Origin: a virus
Reading direction: 5' to 3' (one strand)
Virus record (IMG/VR): IMGVR_UViG_3300022752_001917
Span: 1-40,227 of that record
DNA length: 40,227 nucleotides
The translations under genes were made by a program, and so were the position numbers. Positions 22,801 through 28,895 of this stretch are shown one piece after another. The notes under the pieces were generated by a model. It did no database searches, was not told where the DNA came from, and saw only the letters and a list, made by a program, of their open reading frames with translations. The stretch's first letter is position 1. Every line of letters starts with the position of its first letter.

Positions 22801-22900
22801 GTTCAGCAACTGCTTGAAACAGATCCTCCGGTGCGGCTCCGGCTGGGCCTTCAATGCGATAGACGTTTCCGTCAGGGGCTTGGATTCTATAAATTGGCAT
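13853..22900 (-). CDS. Giant polyvalent virion protein (3015 aa), probably injected with the DNA
   Basis: The N-terminal 40 residues (MPIYRIQAPDGNVYRIEGPA) match a small module that heads many phage internal-virion proteins. A glycine/alanine-rich hydrophobic stretch lies near 150-190. HEALH at 954-958 with a later DILEEAIADAF is a zincin-type metal site. Residues about 1890-2030 carry VPMFHASPSEFDVF (His1902) and IFISPSASEAEFF, the outline of the ADP-ribosyltransferase domain of polyvalent proteins. A Cys2077/Cys2080...His2116 segment (SHYAVDVGNGNVVEIEGW) could be a small papain-like domain. About 2500-2800 resembles the large polyvalent-associated LPD38-type region, including a membrane-like helix near 2707-2728. 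Such proteins are packaged and enter the host with the genome, acting early on host targets. Domain calls are by motif; boundaries are approximate. Confidence 0.8.
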   Translation of the reverse strand: MPIYRIQAPDGNVYRIEGPAGAAPEDLFQAVAEQNPMAAKTTAELESFKSAPMSLGDTARAVGTGVIGAGKSIVDFFGTGTDISKGLGESQRYLEKGITPERQAEIARRQELQDRAARSGSLFQEAKAFLGGVAEAPFQSLAQAAGSSVPAIVTGIIALPAEAPAALALGVATIAKLAVGAIQGVGEMKGGVFDVVKAEYMKQGKTEKEAEALAIKSSEYSRETAFQTGGAALLGALDAVTGAEPSVAKAMRKAPAKEAFERGIAALPEKPVKAPTRLGQLAKGVAEEAPLEGAQSAFGQYGENVALQQTGADVTPMQGVLGAGLRDAAVGALFGGAASPLSMKSARQDYATDQTLREMKATQEEDKAKDEAFKRYQEQQEATRQNLGIPDKNILALPAPAKNVKPSIEEFDNPVGNITRDELGPEVTKYVDKFRRDNKLPRLKTFSIEDIKDAQPGINPEGEQAAIDSILAAKTGYSGQEQYTPEDIQNAAIKNNVATGTQGFNDFLTKVTGTDKLDEMTQPQLHAAFKSVMDMNRPSDAPHLVLPTGTNATRFNDKQYDAGVQAAADLFERNQGKPFSIESVADAVQEASGLKRPQDAYALINHAIERGDMSKDQQVVYRTYKEGADRPTATYKTKEAALEAAKKQNASVREETLTQIAPAEEPVQPEKVRAAMPAGYSIETTSVKEGETPAEFQITPEGQGKPLTTVEKLDEVQGKIERLTGLRRAEANKQLADVNRHERTIFKSKANLESMEARGLTDTEAYKKAQAAHARAEDVLGRRIESLYTRISELETPLKAKPAGKRTVTRQIHTVKKGKKIIGSFPNRVAAEESLLTQLSDKELDAVASDTRFGGIADRARKEQESRKSGEKGIRVKGTKEGLEAAGVHTQQVEAQLQELKAKLLPMLKKFGLEEVGLNVVRAIENDADGAWGKADKLIRIALQAAEPIKTMRHEALHALKELGFFTPQQWEALKRQADKTWVNTYLKGQMVKVNGKTMTRYDAYANGVKDENGEWVLKPLSPEDILEEAIADAFGSWEGGAKPPPGMMAALFKRMQQFFASLKQALTGAGFESADDIFGKIERGELKAGKEAGGAEAKASLKNTTKGLLNPNILPKFEKIIDDVVKEMGLTPEEFASTSLIHQTGKAGTEQFESDKIGGLPEVVQFLQDQRRKSGLPLLDTEKPADRKIIAKLMATEAMAAIRSGGANLEWYDSIINKTLAMAGLKYSELNTDINARMAFKIATAITSQGLNVEDNLAFAMKVYDQFRQNKKFPEIGQGADQSAMVNNFKLANYLMEDMGENLLRQFLETEFTVDEMRSAGFNIKGELGDEKVLGSSVFGPKIGFGFYSNLNGNFDPVTMDMWFMRTIGRLTGKLKSFKQDLYDAQLEKFRNELDTEGSNGVFANQFDQNEVELAKVDDKAAEALARKVKSAHERDYKANRASFDDGTREKSKLVAVSETMIKSLDAPKDAPANGSERRNLRDIVRQMVDIVEEKYGKRVPPASLQAVIWYPEQELYKSMGVKLRVTSQNYAGAIEKILIGEGYGESNLSAAAKLGSRTAQQLAKSAVTKGSKATGAQPVRLGSLQAEEKEALLERGRKRIVLEEEKETPKRKRVIFEVAPDPNNKALTDKWRSLPNEVRIKISEKIGNSIIKAALAEFGLKGYVDTQVGSYLDDTNPSFALYLDSGDSVAMAKFLGYVLSQDSMMVVSPKEGKGLDKTGAVRINIGSAPASKVDKIYQQLREIEVDGEKPVGGQSYMNGHMVVLNYSSVPTDQLAKLINDKLDDNYEVITEDVYTAFPEKKDYDYANPSSDPRGNAGVLRQASRDLRAEATRLLQKELKQFKPETTTSADEKLSLRTYFPTAEEAESAAYEKAPPGTAEFKRFFGGSTIKEEGRAVPMFHASPSEFDVFRENKPIFISPSASEAEFFGRFHYAGSKREKGKVNVYPLWVRAETPFDFENEQQVDLVYGDLFAQLGEFAGTRERMESGDWSYIEDPAVLSTIKKLGFDSFYVKEGGIKNLAVFNANQVKSITGNIGDFSENKSIKFSLRTSNEPMTKDNVVAAMKFAQTKQPYTNCQLCIQMATGVSNLRSLPKVQQAKIGDVYTFNETKDMASHYAVDVGNGNVVEIEGWGEDVRVIPLSEVEDEYGSPSAIRRPPSSAYTAEKYSLPTYSKDAADAVNRTTTRREEKGFIGRILDAVMPEKFSDLRAQLIDRYARLSYYDRRIAERMGGANLLADVSASSAANFSDLASSVTASAFGVGNRQGGVPVYKNGFTTIDTSIKGGLEILKPLAKFNDPKAYQDYQFWAGSKRGVRLNKEGKEENFTPKDQVWANEIYNAYKAKGVDFADIQSEMNEFNKGLVKYMVDTGVLSAEMGVEYMKYNDYIPFYRQIEGEKTVGPKIFNAISGVKPPKKLKGSEAPLNDFFENFVRNTQSAINSGMKNVAAQRAIAAALKIGDISGAERLNMIDNAPDTVQVLEKGKQVSYRVADQLFINAVKSLNMAEMPLLGIVSGPSNLLRNLVTKDPGFMLANLARDSLSAWITSGANITPIAGTVNNFVQALSGKSKGMQALLNAGILGGYEFSSGTLKSGEALEKDLEKKYGSKGKFSPLRTFTTVWDALEHGTEASDAATRIAIYERVLADTGNEAEALHRSLEVMNFNRKGSSPLVRILSAAIPFLNARVQGLDVFYRSAFGVDVDANAKAKQKAFFVRGFTLMALSAAYFLAVSDDDEWRKQEQETKDNYWILPGIGKFPTPFEVGFLFKTIPERLMALAFKDDTTEDFKKSMQRGLLSTLAFNPIPQVAKPIIEYNADYNFFTQRPILGQGMQGVATEFQVGPNTSQLSQALGKALGMSPIKLDVLIQSYTGTIGTYGVQLIDVVLDSQGNSPHASKRFEQLPIIKRFAADPEARGNITQYYELKNAVDTAVQTENFLLKSGNAEEYAKYVEENASLLAVKGYVSNVEKEMKKYREMRKLVSNAEMTADEKRDALTAIGQAENNMTAEIQTIKKVISDNK

Positions 22901-22903
22901 GGC

Positions 22904-25126
22904 TTACTCCGTGCCTAGTACTTTAAATCCTTTTGAGGCCATTGACGGCTGTGGGGCAGGAAGAGCATCACCAGCACTTGGTCCGCGTGATCCGTAATTT
23001 CTGCGCTCGGCTTCAATTTCAGCTTCCATCTTGGCCTTCATAGCACCATACTTTGGAGTGCTTGGATCTAATATACCAAGCAATGGATAGCTAGCTTTAA
23101 TCTTTTCAATCTTATCTTCCAATTTGGCGCTGCTTGTAGCATCAGCACGAATGGCTGCCGGAATGCCGCCCTTAAGCATATTTGCAGCTTTTTCCAGCGC
23201 CTTGTCATACGGCAAGCCTTCGTTCTGCATGATGTCTCTTGTCAAACTACCAATAGTTTCGTACCTAGATGCCATTGCGCTGTAATGCGCGCCCTGTTGA
23301 GCAAGTTTTTGTTTTTCCATTGCAAGCGTGTCTTGGGCATTTGCAATATGAAACTTAAGCAAATTGTCGGCTTGTTGTTGTTGACGAATCTGACCAGCAG
23401 CCAAAGTGGCCTCTTTCATGTTGCCATTATTCAAAGCAACTTCGTACTGCATATGCTTCATCTTCAGATCTTGATAATTCTTCTGACGAGCAGCCATGAG
23501 ATCTTGAGTCTTAGCGGCAATATCAGCTAAATCAGGAGCGGCTGCGGATGCGCTTTCTAAGAATTTTGCGCCGGGTCGAGCGGCATTTGCAGCCATCTTA
23601 AAACCAAACTGCGCCAATGCTTGACCGATTCCTTGCTGACGAATAGCTTCATTGTCAGGTTTAGATGCTTCAACATCAGACTTCATCTGATCTAACATTG
23701 GTTGATATTGCTGTCTAAACATTTCAGTAAATTGTTTAGTCTGCTCCATCAAATCAACGGGATCTCGACCTGTCTGTTGAGCTAATTGGGCTACCGCAGA
23801 CTGAACCACGGGAGATGGCTTGGCTGAAGATGCTTTGGCTTTAGAAGCGGGAGCAGGTGTACGCATGCCCTCAAGGCTGTAGTTTTCGCCCTCATTTACA
23901 ATGCCGCGATCTGCAAAAGCAACAATGCCGCCAGAAGCCATGCTTTGTTCCATATCGTCAGCAAATTGAGGAGTTACTGCTGATGAGATTCCCTGACGCA
24001 TTGATGACCGTTGCGCCTCTTCTTGTTTAATTAAATTTGCTTTCTCAATATCCCGCTCAGCTAAAGCAACTTGATAAGCTCGCCTTAATTGCTCATCGCT
24101 TAATTTATTGATGATGCCTTCAATATTAGAGGTGCTATTAATCTGACCGCCGCCAGCATATGAACGGACAAATCCACCTTCTGCGCCTTTTGTTCCGCCA
24201 CCAAACAATGAAGAAAGGCCTAATGCACCTAAACCCAAACCACCAAGCTGCCCAACAACGCTTCCTGATGGTTGATACATCGTTGCGCCAGTTTGGAATA
24301 ATGGCAAACCACGAACAATGTCAGACATAAAAGCCATCTGTTTGTACGGGAAGTTTCGTGCATTCGTAAAATCTTCGTACTGAGTGTTGAGTAAGTTTTG
24401 CGCTTGTTGCTGCTGTTGCAACCCTAGTTGATTTTGCAAAGCAGTAATACCTACGTTTTGACCATACTGAGTTTGACCAAGCGCACCAAGATTTTGAGCA
24501 GATTGATTGGCAATACCCAATCCTTGCATGCCTAAACCAGCGCCAAACTGCTGTTGAGCAGCATTCTGACCATATTGCGTGTTGTATTGGTTTTGCGCTT
24601 GAGTAAACGCGTTGTTTAAACCGGTAGCTTGAATACCTTGCAGGTTACGCTGTAATTCAGCATTACCTTGATTGCGCATAATTGCGTCTCTACTGCCGCC
24701 AAATGCCCCAGCATTTGCCGCTCTAGCTTGTTGACCTTGCTGAGCAATCGCCGCATCGCGCATTGCCTGTTGCTTTTGAACATCCACTACATTTTGCATG
24801 TAGGGGTTCATCATGCTCTTGGCGGTATCAGCGGTAAAGTTAGATGGTTGGTATGTGTACTGCGTGTTTAAAGCGCCAAGACCAGCCTGCCCAGCCATTG
24901 CTGTAGCATCCGGTAACTGCGGGGCCGATCGCAATTGGCTTGCGTAATCATAAGATTGTTGTTGTAGCGGAGAAAACTGCGCTACACGTGGTTGTGTGTA
25001 TGACTGGTAAGGGTTTTGTCCAGTGTCTGTGTAAGCCTGTGCTTGGCCTAATAAGTCCTCGGCATAAGGAGCAATTTGCGGCGCAAAGCCGGTTTGATAC
25101 TGCGTGGTTTGTACTTGGTCTGCCAT
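22904..25126 (-). CDS. Internal virion/tail-associated protein, Gln-rich (740 aa)
   Basis: The N-terminal third is very rich in Gln, Asn, Ala and Tyr (for example QAQNQYNTQYGQNAAQQQFG), giving a long alpha-helical, low-complexity segment. A Gly-rich hydrophobic patch (SVVGQLGGLGLGALGLSSLF) and glycine-centred motifs GGFVRSYAGGG and SGGIVAFADRG follow; similar motifs recur in the upstream gene. The C-terminal half is charged and helical. Composition and position between the giant polyvalent gene (3 bp away) and another structural gene suggest an ejected internal protein of a podovirus-like particle. No catalytic motif seen. Confidence 0.65.
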   Translation of the reverse strand: MADQVQTTQYQTGFAPQIAPYAEDLLGQAQAYTDTGQNPYQSYTQPRVAQFSPLQQQSYDYASQLRSAPQLPDATAMAGQAGLGALNTQYTYQPSNFTADTAKSMMNPYMQNVVDVQKQQAMRDAAIAQQGQQARAANAGAFGGSRDAIMRNQGNAELQRNLQGIQATGLNNAFTQAQNQYNTQYGQNAAQQQFGAGLGMQGLGIANQSAQNLGALGQTQYGQNVGITALQNQLGLQQQQQAQNLLNTQYEDFTNARNFPYKQMAFMSDIVRGLPLFQTGATMYQPSGSVVGQLGGLGLGALGLSSLFGGGTKGAEGGFVRSYAGGGQINSTSNIEGIINKLSDEQLRRAYQVALAERDIEKANLIKQEEAQRSSMRQGISSAVTPQFADDMEQSMASGGIVAFADRGIVNEGENYSLEGMRTPAPASKAKASSAKPSPVVQSAVAQLAQQTGRDPVDLMEQTKQFTEMFRQQYQPMLDQMKSDVEASKPDNEAIRQQGIGQALAQFGFKMAANAARPGAKFLESASAAAPDLADIAAKTQDLMAARQKNYQDLKMKHMQYEVALNNGNMKEATLAAGQIRQQQQADNLLKFHIANAQDTLAMEKQKLAQQGAHYSAMASRYETIGSLTRDIMQNEGLPYDKALEKAANMLKGGIPAAIRADATSSAKLEDKIEKIKASYPLLGILDPSTPKYGAMKAKMEAEIEAERRNYGSRGPSAGDALPAPQPSMASKGFKVLGTE

Positions 25127-25135
25127 GTCGGTTCC

Positions 25136-28100
25136 TTATTTAGGAAGGTATTTATCAGCACGAGTATTCTTGGCAATTTTACCTTTGCCAATAGTCTTAC
25201 TGCGAGCTGCTTGAATTCTATCCATCATTGCGTAAAGTTTGCGTGCGCCAGCTTCAGTTGAGCCGTTACCCAATTCAGAAACAATTCTTGCAGGCACTAC
25301 AAATTCACCGTCAGCAAGTCGTGCTGGTTGTCCTCTGCCAATAGTAGCCGGGATAGAATCTGATACACCGTCACCGGGGCCGCGCAATAGTCTGCCGCCG
25401 TCTGAGTAGGAGCCAAGGTTATAACCAGCTTCGCCTCCAACTGCAAACCGACCGACAGTAGGTTGGAATGAAACATTTGGATAGGGTTGGTATTGCCCAT
25501 CAATATTGGGGTCGGGGCGGCTACCTACAGAAATACCACCGTTGGCGTAAATCTTTGGGCCTGCAAAATTAAATTTACCTGTTGATTTTGAAAAGAATGG
25601 CTGATGTGTAGAACCACCACGAGCCATAGCCGCCATTAGGCCACCGGTAGCCATATGATGAGTAAAATTATTGTTATCAATATAACCACCACTAGCCCTG
25701 CCGGTAGCAGCGGCAGTTGCGGCAACGCCTGCTGCGCCAGTTCCCATACCACCTAAACCAGAGCTTGTTCCACCACTTGTTCCACCACTTGTTCCGCCAC
25801 TTGTTCCGGCTCCAATGGCATTTCCGATGGCGGCTCCAATAGCCGCATTTGCAGCGGCGGCTTGTCCAGCAGTTCCAATACTTGCAATACCGCCCATAGG
25901 ACTACCGCTAGTGGCGCTTACGCCCCCAGAAGAAACGCCGCCGTCTCCATCGCCAATACTTGGAGAAAATGGTGATACGTCACCCAGATCTGCAAGGGAA
26001 TCCTCAGCAAAATTTTGTTGAGTCAGTGGGTTGTTTTCTTGGTTTTTTTCAGCTTGTATAAAAGCTTCCATTACCTGTTGCTGGATAAGATTTTCTTTAG
26101 TTAAATGATCCGCCACATTATCCATGTTTACTACTTCAGCAAGAGGTTCATTTTTATCTTTAAAAAGAATTTTCTGTTTTATGGCTTGTAGTATTTTTAC
26201 TAACATAGGGGTTAAACCCTCGTTAATCGCCGCCAATTGTGCTTGATGATCTGCCTTTTGCGCAAGAGTCATGGCATCAAACGCAGCAACTTGGTTTGCT
26301 GCGGCATTGGGGTTTCCAGTGCTTTTTTTATACTCCAAAAAATCATAAGGATTTTGTGATGTTGCGCCGCCATCAGCATAAGCCTGCATTAAACCGCCAT
26401 TTGCTGCGGGAGCAACATAGTCTAGATTAAGTTCAGATAAGCCTGTTGTTGGATTTATTTTGTACTTATTTTTCTTATTTGATGTTGTGGGCTCTACGCC
26501 GTAGTAATAACGAGAATTCTTACCCACCCCAGCTTCTTGTATTGGGTAATCCCCTTTGCCCATCAAATATTTATAAATCTCGGCAGACGCACCTGTATTT
26601 TCATATGCCTTTGAAGGCGAGAGAACTTGACCTAGCTGTCCACCTCCAAGGGCGTAATCGCTAGTTAATTTACCCATCCCTGTCGTGCCGCCATAAGGCC
26701 TATTTGGTATGTTTGGAGTAACAGTTAGTGTGCCATCTGAATTACGGGTTATATCGCCGGGGGTGGTTTTATTGCCGTACGGGTTTGAAACAACTGTAGG
26801 AGATGTAGTATTTTTTACATACGAAAGATAGTCATTGGGATTAATGCCATTTCTCCGCATATTCTCAAGAGCAGCAGGAGTGAGTCCAATTCCAGCTTGC
26901 GTTAAAGCGGATAAATTACCTACACCAGTATTAGCAATCGTATTGGCATAATTTTTCAAATCTGCTGGGTTAATAGACTCTAGGCTATACTGCCCACCGC
27001 CAGCGTCGTACATAGCTTTAATTGCAGCGTAACCACCGTATTTAGCAATTTCCGAGTTTGGAACACCAGTCGTCATACTTCTTTGCATTAATTCTCTGGC
27101 AATAGCGGGAGTTAAACCGCTAGAAGGTAAGGCAGAACTAAGCCCAGTTCCGGATTGATTTGAATATGACTGATAGTCATTGGGATTAATGCCATTTGCT
27201 TGCATGTTTGCAATCCCGGCAGGAGTGAGTCCAATCCCGGCTTGTGTTAAAGCGGATAAATTGCCTACACCGGTATTGGCAATAGTGTTAGCATATTTTT
27301 GTAAGTCTGCTGGTGCGATAGATGAGAGGCCATACTGTCCACCGCCAGCGTCGTACATAGATTTAATTGCATCATAGCCACCGTACCTAGCAAGTTCTGA
27401 ATTTGGAACGCCAGTTGTCATGCTCCTTTGCATTAATTCTCTAGCAATATCGGGGGTTAATCCGCCATCATCAAAATGCATCGCGCCACCATCAGTCACC
27501 CCGCCCGTAGCGTAAGAACTTTGTAAACCTCCGCCCGCTGATTGTGGGATATAGGGCACTCTACTTTGAAATGTAGTATCGCCCCAGTCTTGAGTGCGTA
27601 CAGGCGCAAGTGGTTTAACTGATTGTGTTTTGGGGTCAAAGTAATACTGACGAATGTATCCGGGGGATGCACTTGATGTAGGCATGTTGCCTGTCTTTTT
27701 ACTTGCTTCACCAGCTAAACTTGAAAGTATGGGCCCAGCAGCAGCTGAACCATATTTAAGTAAATCTCTAGGCCCAAGAGCGGCTATACCTTTTGCACCA
27801 GCTTTAATTTTATCGCCTATGGTTTGATTTACACCTGATTCTTGCGCTGCCGTCATAGCTTTTGTCATCTCAGCACCGCCCGCATCAAGTCCCGCTGCGG
27901 CACTGTCTGCGGCAATTTTTTGCCCTGCCGCAGAGCTGGCATTATTAATACCGCTCATAGCAGCTTCGCCAAGTCCAGTTAGGCCATAAACGCTAAGACC
28001 AGTTTGTATGCCTTTTTGTAGACTACCTGTCGTAGCAAAAGCTGTTCCAGCGGCGGTAAGACCAGCTCCAGCGGCTTGGGAAATACCCAGTTCTGTGGCA

Positions 28101-28219
28101 ACTTCTGGGCCTAAATAATAAGCGGCAACATAAGGCGCAACATTTTTAATTGCTGTGCCGGGATCTCTTATCGCATCTGAGTATGTGTCGGCCCTCAGCG
28201 CCCGTTTTAATACATTCAT
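25136..28219 (-). CDS. Large structural/internal virion protein with duplicated domain (1027 aa)
   Basis: I chose ATG at 28219 (AAAGAGGCAGCT upstream); an open frame extends 19 codons further but without SD and into the gap after the preceding gene. The N-terminal 200 residues are Ala/Gly-rich with hydrophobic stretches. Residues about 250-350 and 365-465 are two copies of one 115-residue-period repeat (GLTPxIARELMQRSMTTGVP... NTIANTGVGNLSALTQAGIG). A GTSG repeat lies near 804-819. The C-terminus has several glycine motifs (ATGGLMAAMARGG) and ends with GVSDSIPATIGRGQ then LADGEFVVPARIV, a block I associate with phage tail and injection proteins. Probably ejected with the genome. Confidence 0.7.
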   Translation of the reverse strand: MNVLKRALRADTYSDAIRDPGTAIKNVAPYVAAYYLGPEVATELGISQAAGAGLTAAGTAFATTGSLQKGIQTGLSVYGLTGLGEAAMSGINNASSAAGQKIAADSAAAGLDAGGAEMTKAMTAAQESGVNQTIGDKIKAGAKGIAALGPRDLLKYGSAAAGPILSSLAGEASKKTGNMPTSSASPGYIRQYYFDPKTQSVKPLAPVRTQDWGDTTFQSRVPYIPQSAGGGLQSSYATGGVTDGGAMHFDDGGLTPDIARELMQRSMTTGVPNSELARYGGYDAIKSMYDAGGGQYGLSSIAPADLQKYANTIANTGVGNLSALTQAGIGLTPAGIANMQANGINPNDYQSYSNQSGTGLSSALPSSGLTPAIARELMQRSMTTGVPNSEIAKYGGYAAIKAMYDAGGGQYSLESINPADLKNYANTIANTGVGNLSALTQAGIGLTPAALENMRRNGINPNDYLSYVKNTTSPTVVSNPYGNKTTPGDITRNSDGTLTVTPNIPNRPYGGTTGMGKLTSDYALGGGQLGQVLSPSKAYENTGASAEIYKYLMGKGDYPIQEAGVGKNSRYYYGVEPTTSNKKNKYKINPTTGLSELNLDYVAPAANGGLMQAYADGGATSQNPYDFLEYKKSTGNPNAAANQVAAFDAMTLAQKADHQAQLAAINEGLTPMLVKILQAIKQKILFKDKNEPLAEVVNMDNVADHLTKENLIQQQVMEAFIQAEKNQENNPLTQQNFAEDSLADLGDVSPFSPSIGDGDGGVSSGGVSATSGSPMGGIASIGTAGQAAAANAAIGAAIGNAIGAGTSGGTSGGTSGGTSSGLGGMGTGAAGVAATAAATGRASGGYIDNNNFTHHMATGGLMAAMARGGSTHQPFFSKSTGKFNFAGPKIYANGGISVGSRPDPNIDGQYQPYPNVSFQPTVGRFAVGGEAGYNLGSYSDGGRLLRGPGDGVSDSIPATIGRGQPARLADGEFVVPARIVSELGNGSTEAGARKLYAMMDRIQAARSKTIGKGKIAKNTRADKYLPK
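25763..25808. repeat. 12-bp tandem minisatellite (about 4 copies)
   Basis: Units of the type ACTTGTTCCACC occur back to back four times with a few substitutions, encoding the GTSG repeat of the 1027-aa protein on the minus strand. Copy-number change would keep the frame. Confidence 0.75.
26831..27475. repeat. 345-bp tandem duplication within the structural gene
   Basis: Two diverged copies of a roughly 300-bp block are offset by 345 bp: GTCATTGGGATTAATGCCAT starts at 26831 and again at 27176, and flanking blocks keep the same offset. Each encodes about 100 similar residues in the 1027-aa protein. Confidence 0.85.
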
Positions 28220-28253
28220 AGCTGCCTCTTTATGTAGGGGTTGATTGAGTTTA

Positions 28254-28895
28254 TCATGGGGAGAGCGCGGACACAAATGAAAGCGTGGCTACCACAGATT
28301 GGGTGGATGGCTTTGTTGGTGTGCCTGATGCGGCGTAGTACTGGATGGAAACGTCTACGTTTGTAGTTGACCAATATATTTCGACATAGTCGCCTGCGTT
28401 CATAGACAGAAAATAGTTCCAACCTTTAATGTCATGGAACGGATCGCCCGGGTTTTTACGAGCAGGCAGACCAACTTTACCTGTGGAGCCTGCAATGTCC
28501 GTCCCGTTTTGTTTAAGCCATATAAAAATATCGTATGGGGCATTGCCTGCGTTTTGCACCTGTACACTAAACTGCAAGTTGTATATACCGGCGTTATCCG
28601 CTGTAATTTTGGAGCTTGAAATACTGACACCATTAGAGAAATCTGTGGTGTTTAGCGTCATCAATGTAGCCGTATTAGCTGTCGCAGTTTGCGATTGGCT
28701 ACTAGAAAAAGCCCCATAAGGAAATCCTATGTATTTACCCCCAACAGTACCAAATAGTTCACTTAAACCATTACGAAGTTGATTAAAGTATAGGCGCAAT
28801 ACGTTAGCAAATTGATCTTGGAACCTGCGCTCGTACTCTTCTGGCCCAACCGGTAAGTTGGGGACTGCTGGGTTAATAATTGGATTCGTAGCCAC
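28254..28895 (-). CDS. Virion protein with jelly-roll-like C-terminal domain (213 aa)
   Basis: GTG start at 28895, overlapping the stop of the preceding gene by one base. The N-terminus is a helical segment (EEYERRFQDQFANVLRLYFN). Residues about 70-213 are beta-rich with many Thr, Ser and Asn (NTATLMTLNTTDFSNGVSIS, AGIYNLQFSVQVQNAGNAPY, WLKQNGTDIAGST), the outline of a C1q/TNF-like jelly roll found in phage neck, tail and fibre proteins. It probably decorates the tail or neck and may trimerise. No enzyme motif. Assignment is by composition and position. Confidence 0.6.
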   Translation of the reverse strand: MATNPIINPAVPNLPVGPEEYERRFQDQFANVLRLYFNQLRNGLSELFGTVGGKYIGFPYGAFSSSQSQTATANTATLMTLNTTDFSNGVSISSSKITADNAGIYNLQFSVQVQNAGNAPYDIFIWLKQNGTDIAGSTGKVGLPARKNPGDPFHDIKGWNYFLSMNAGDYVEIYWSTTNVDVSIQYYAASGTPTKPSTQSVVATLSFVSALSP

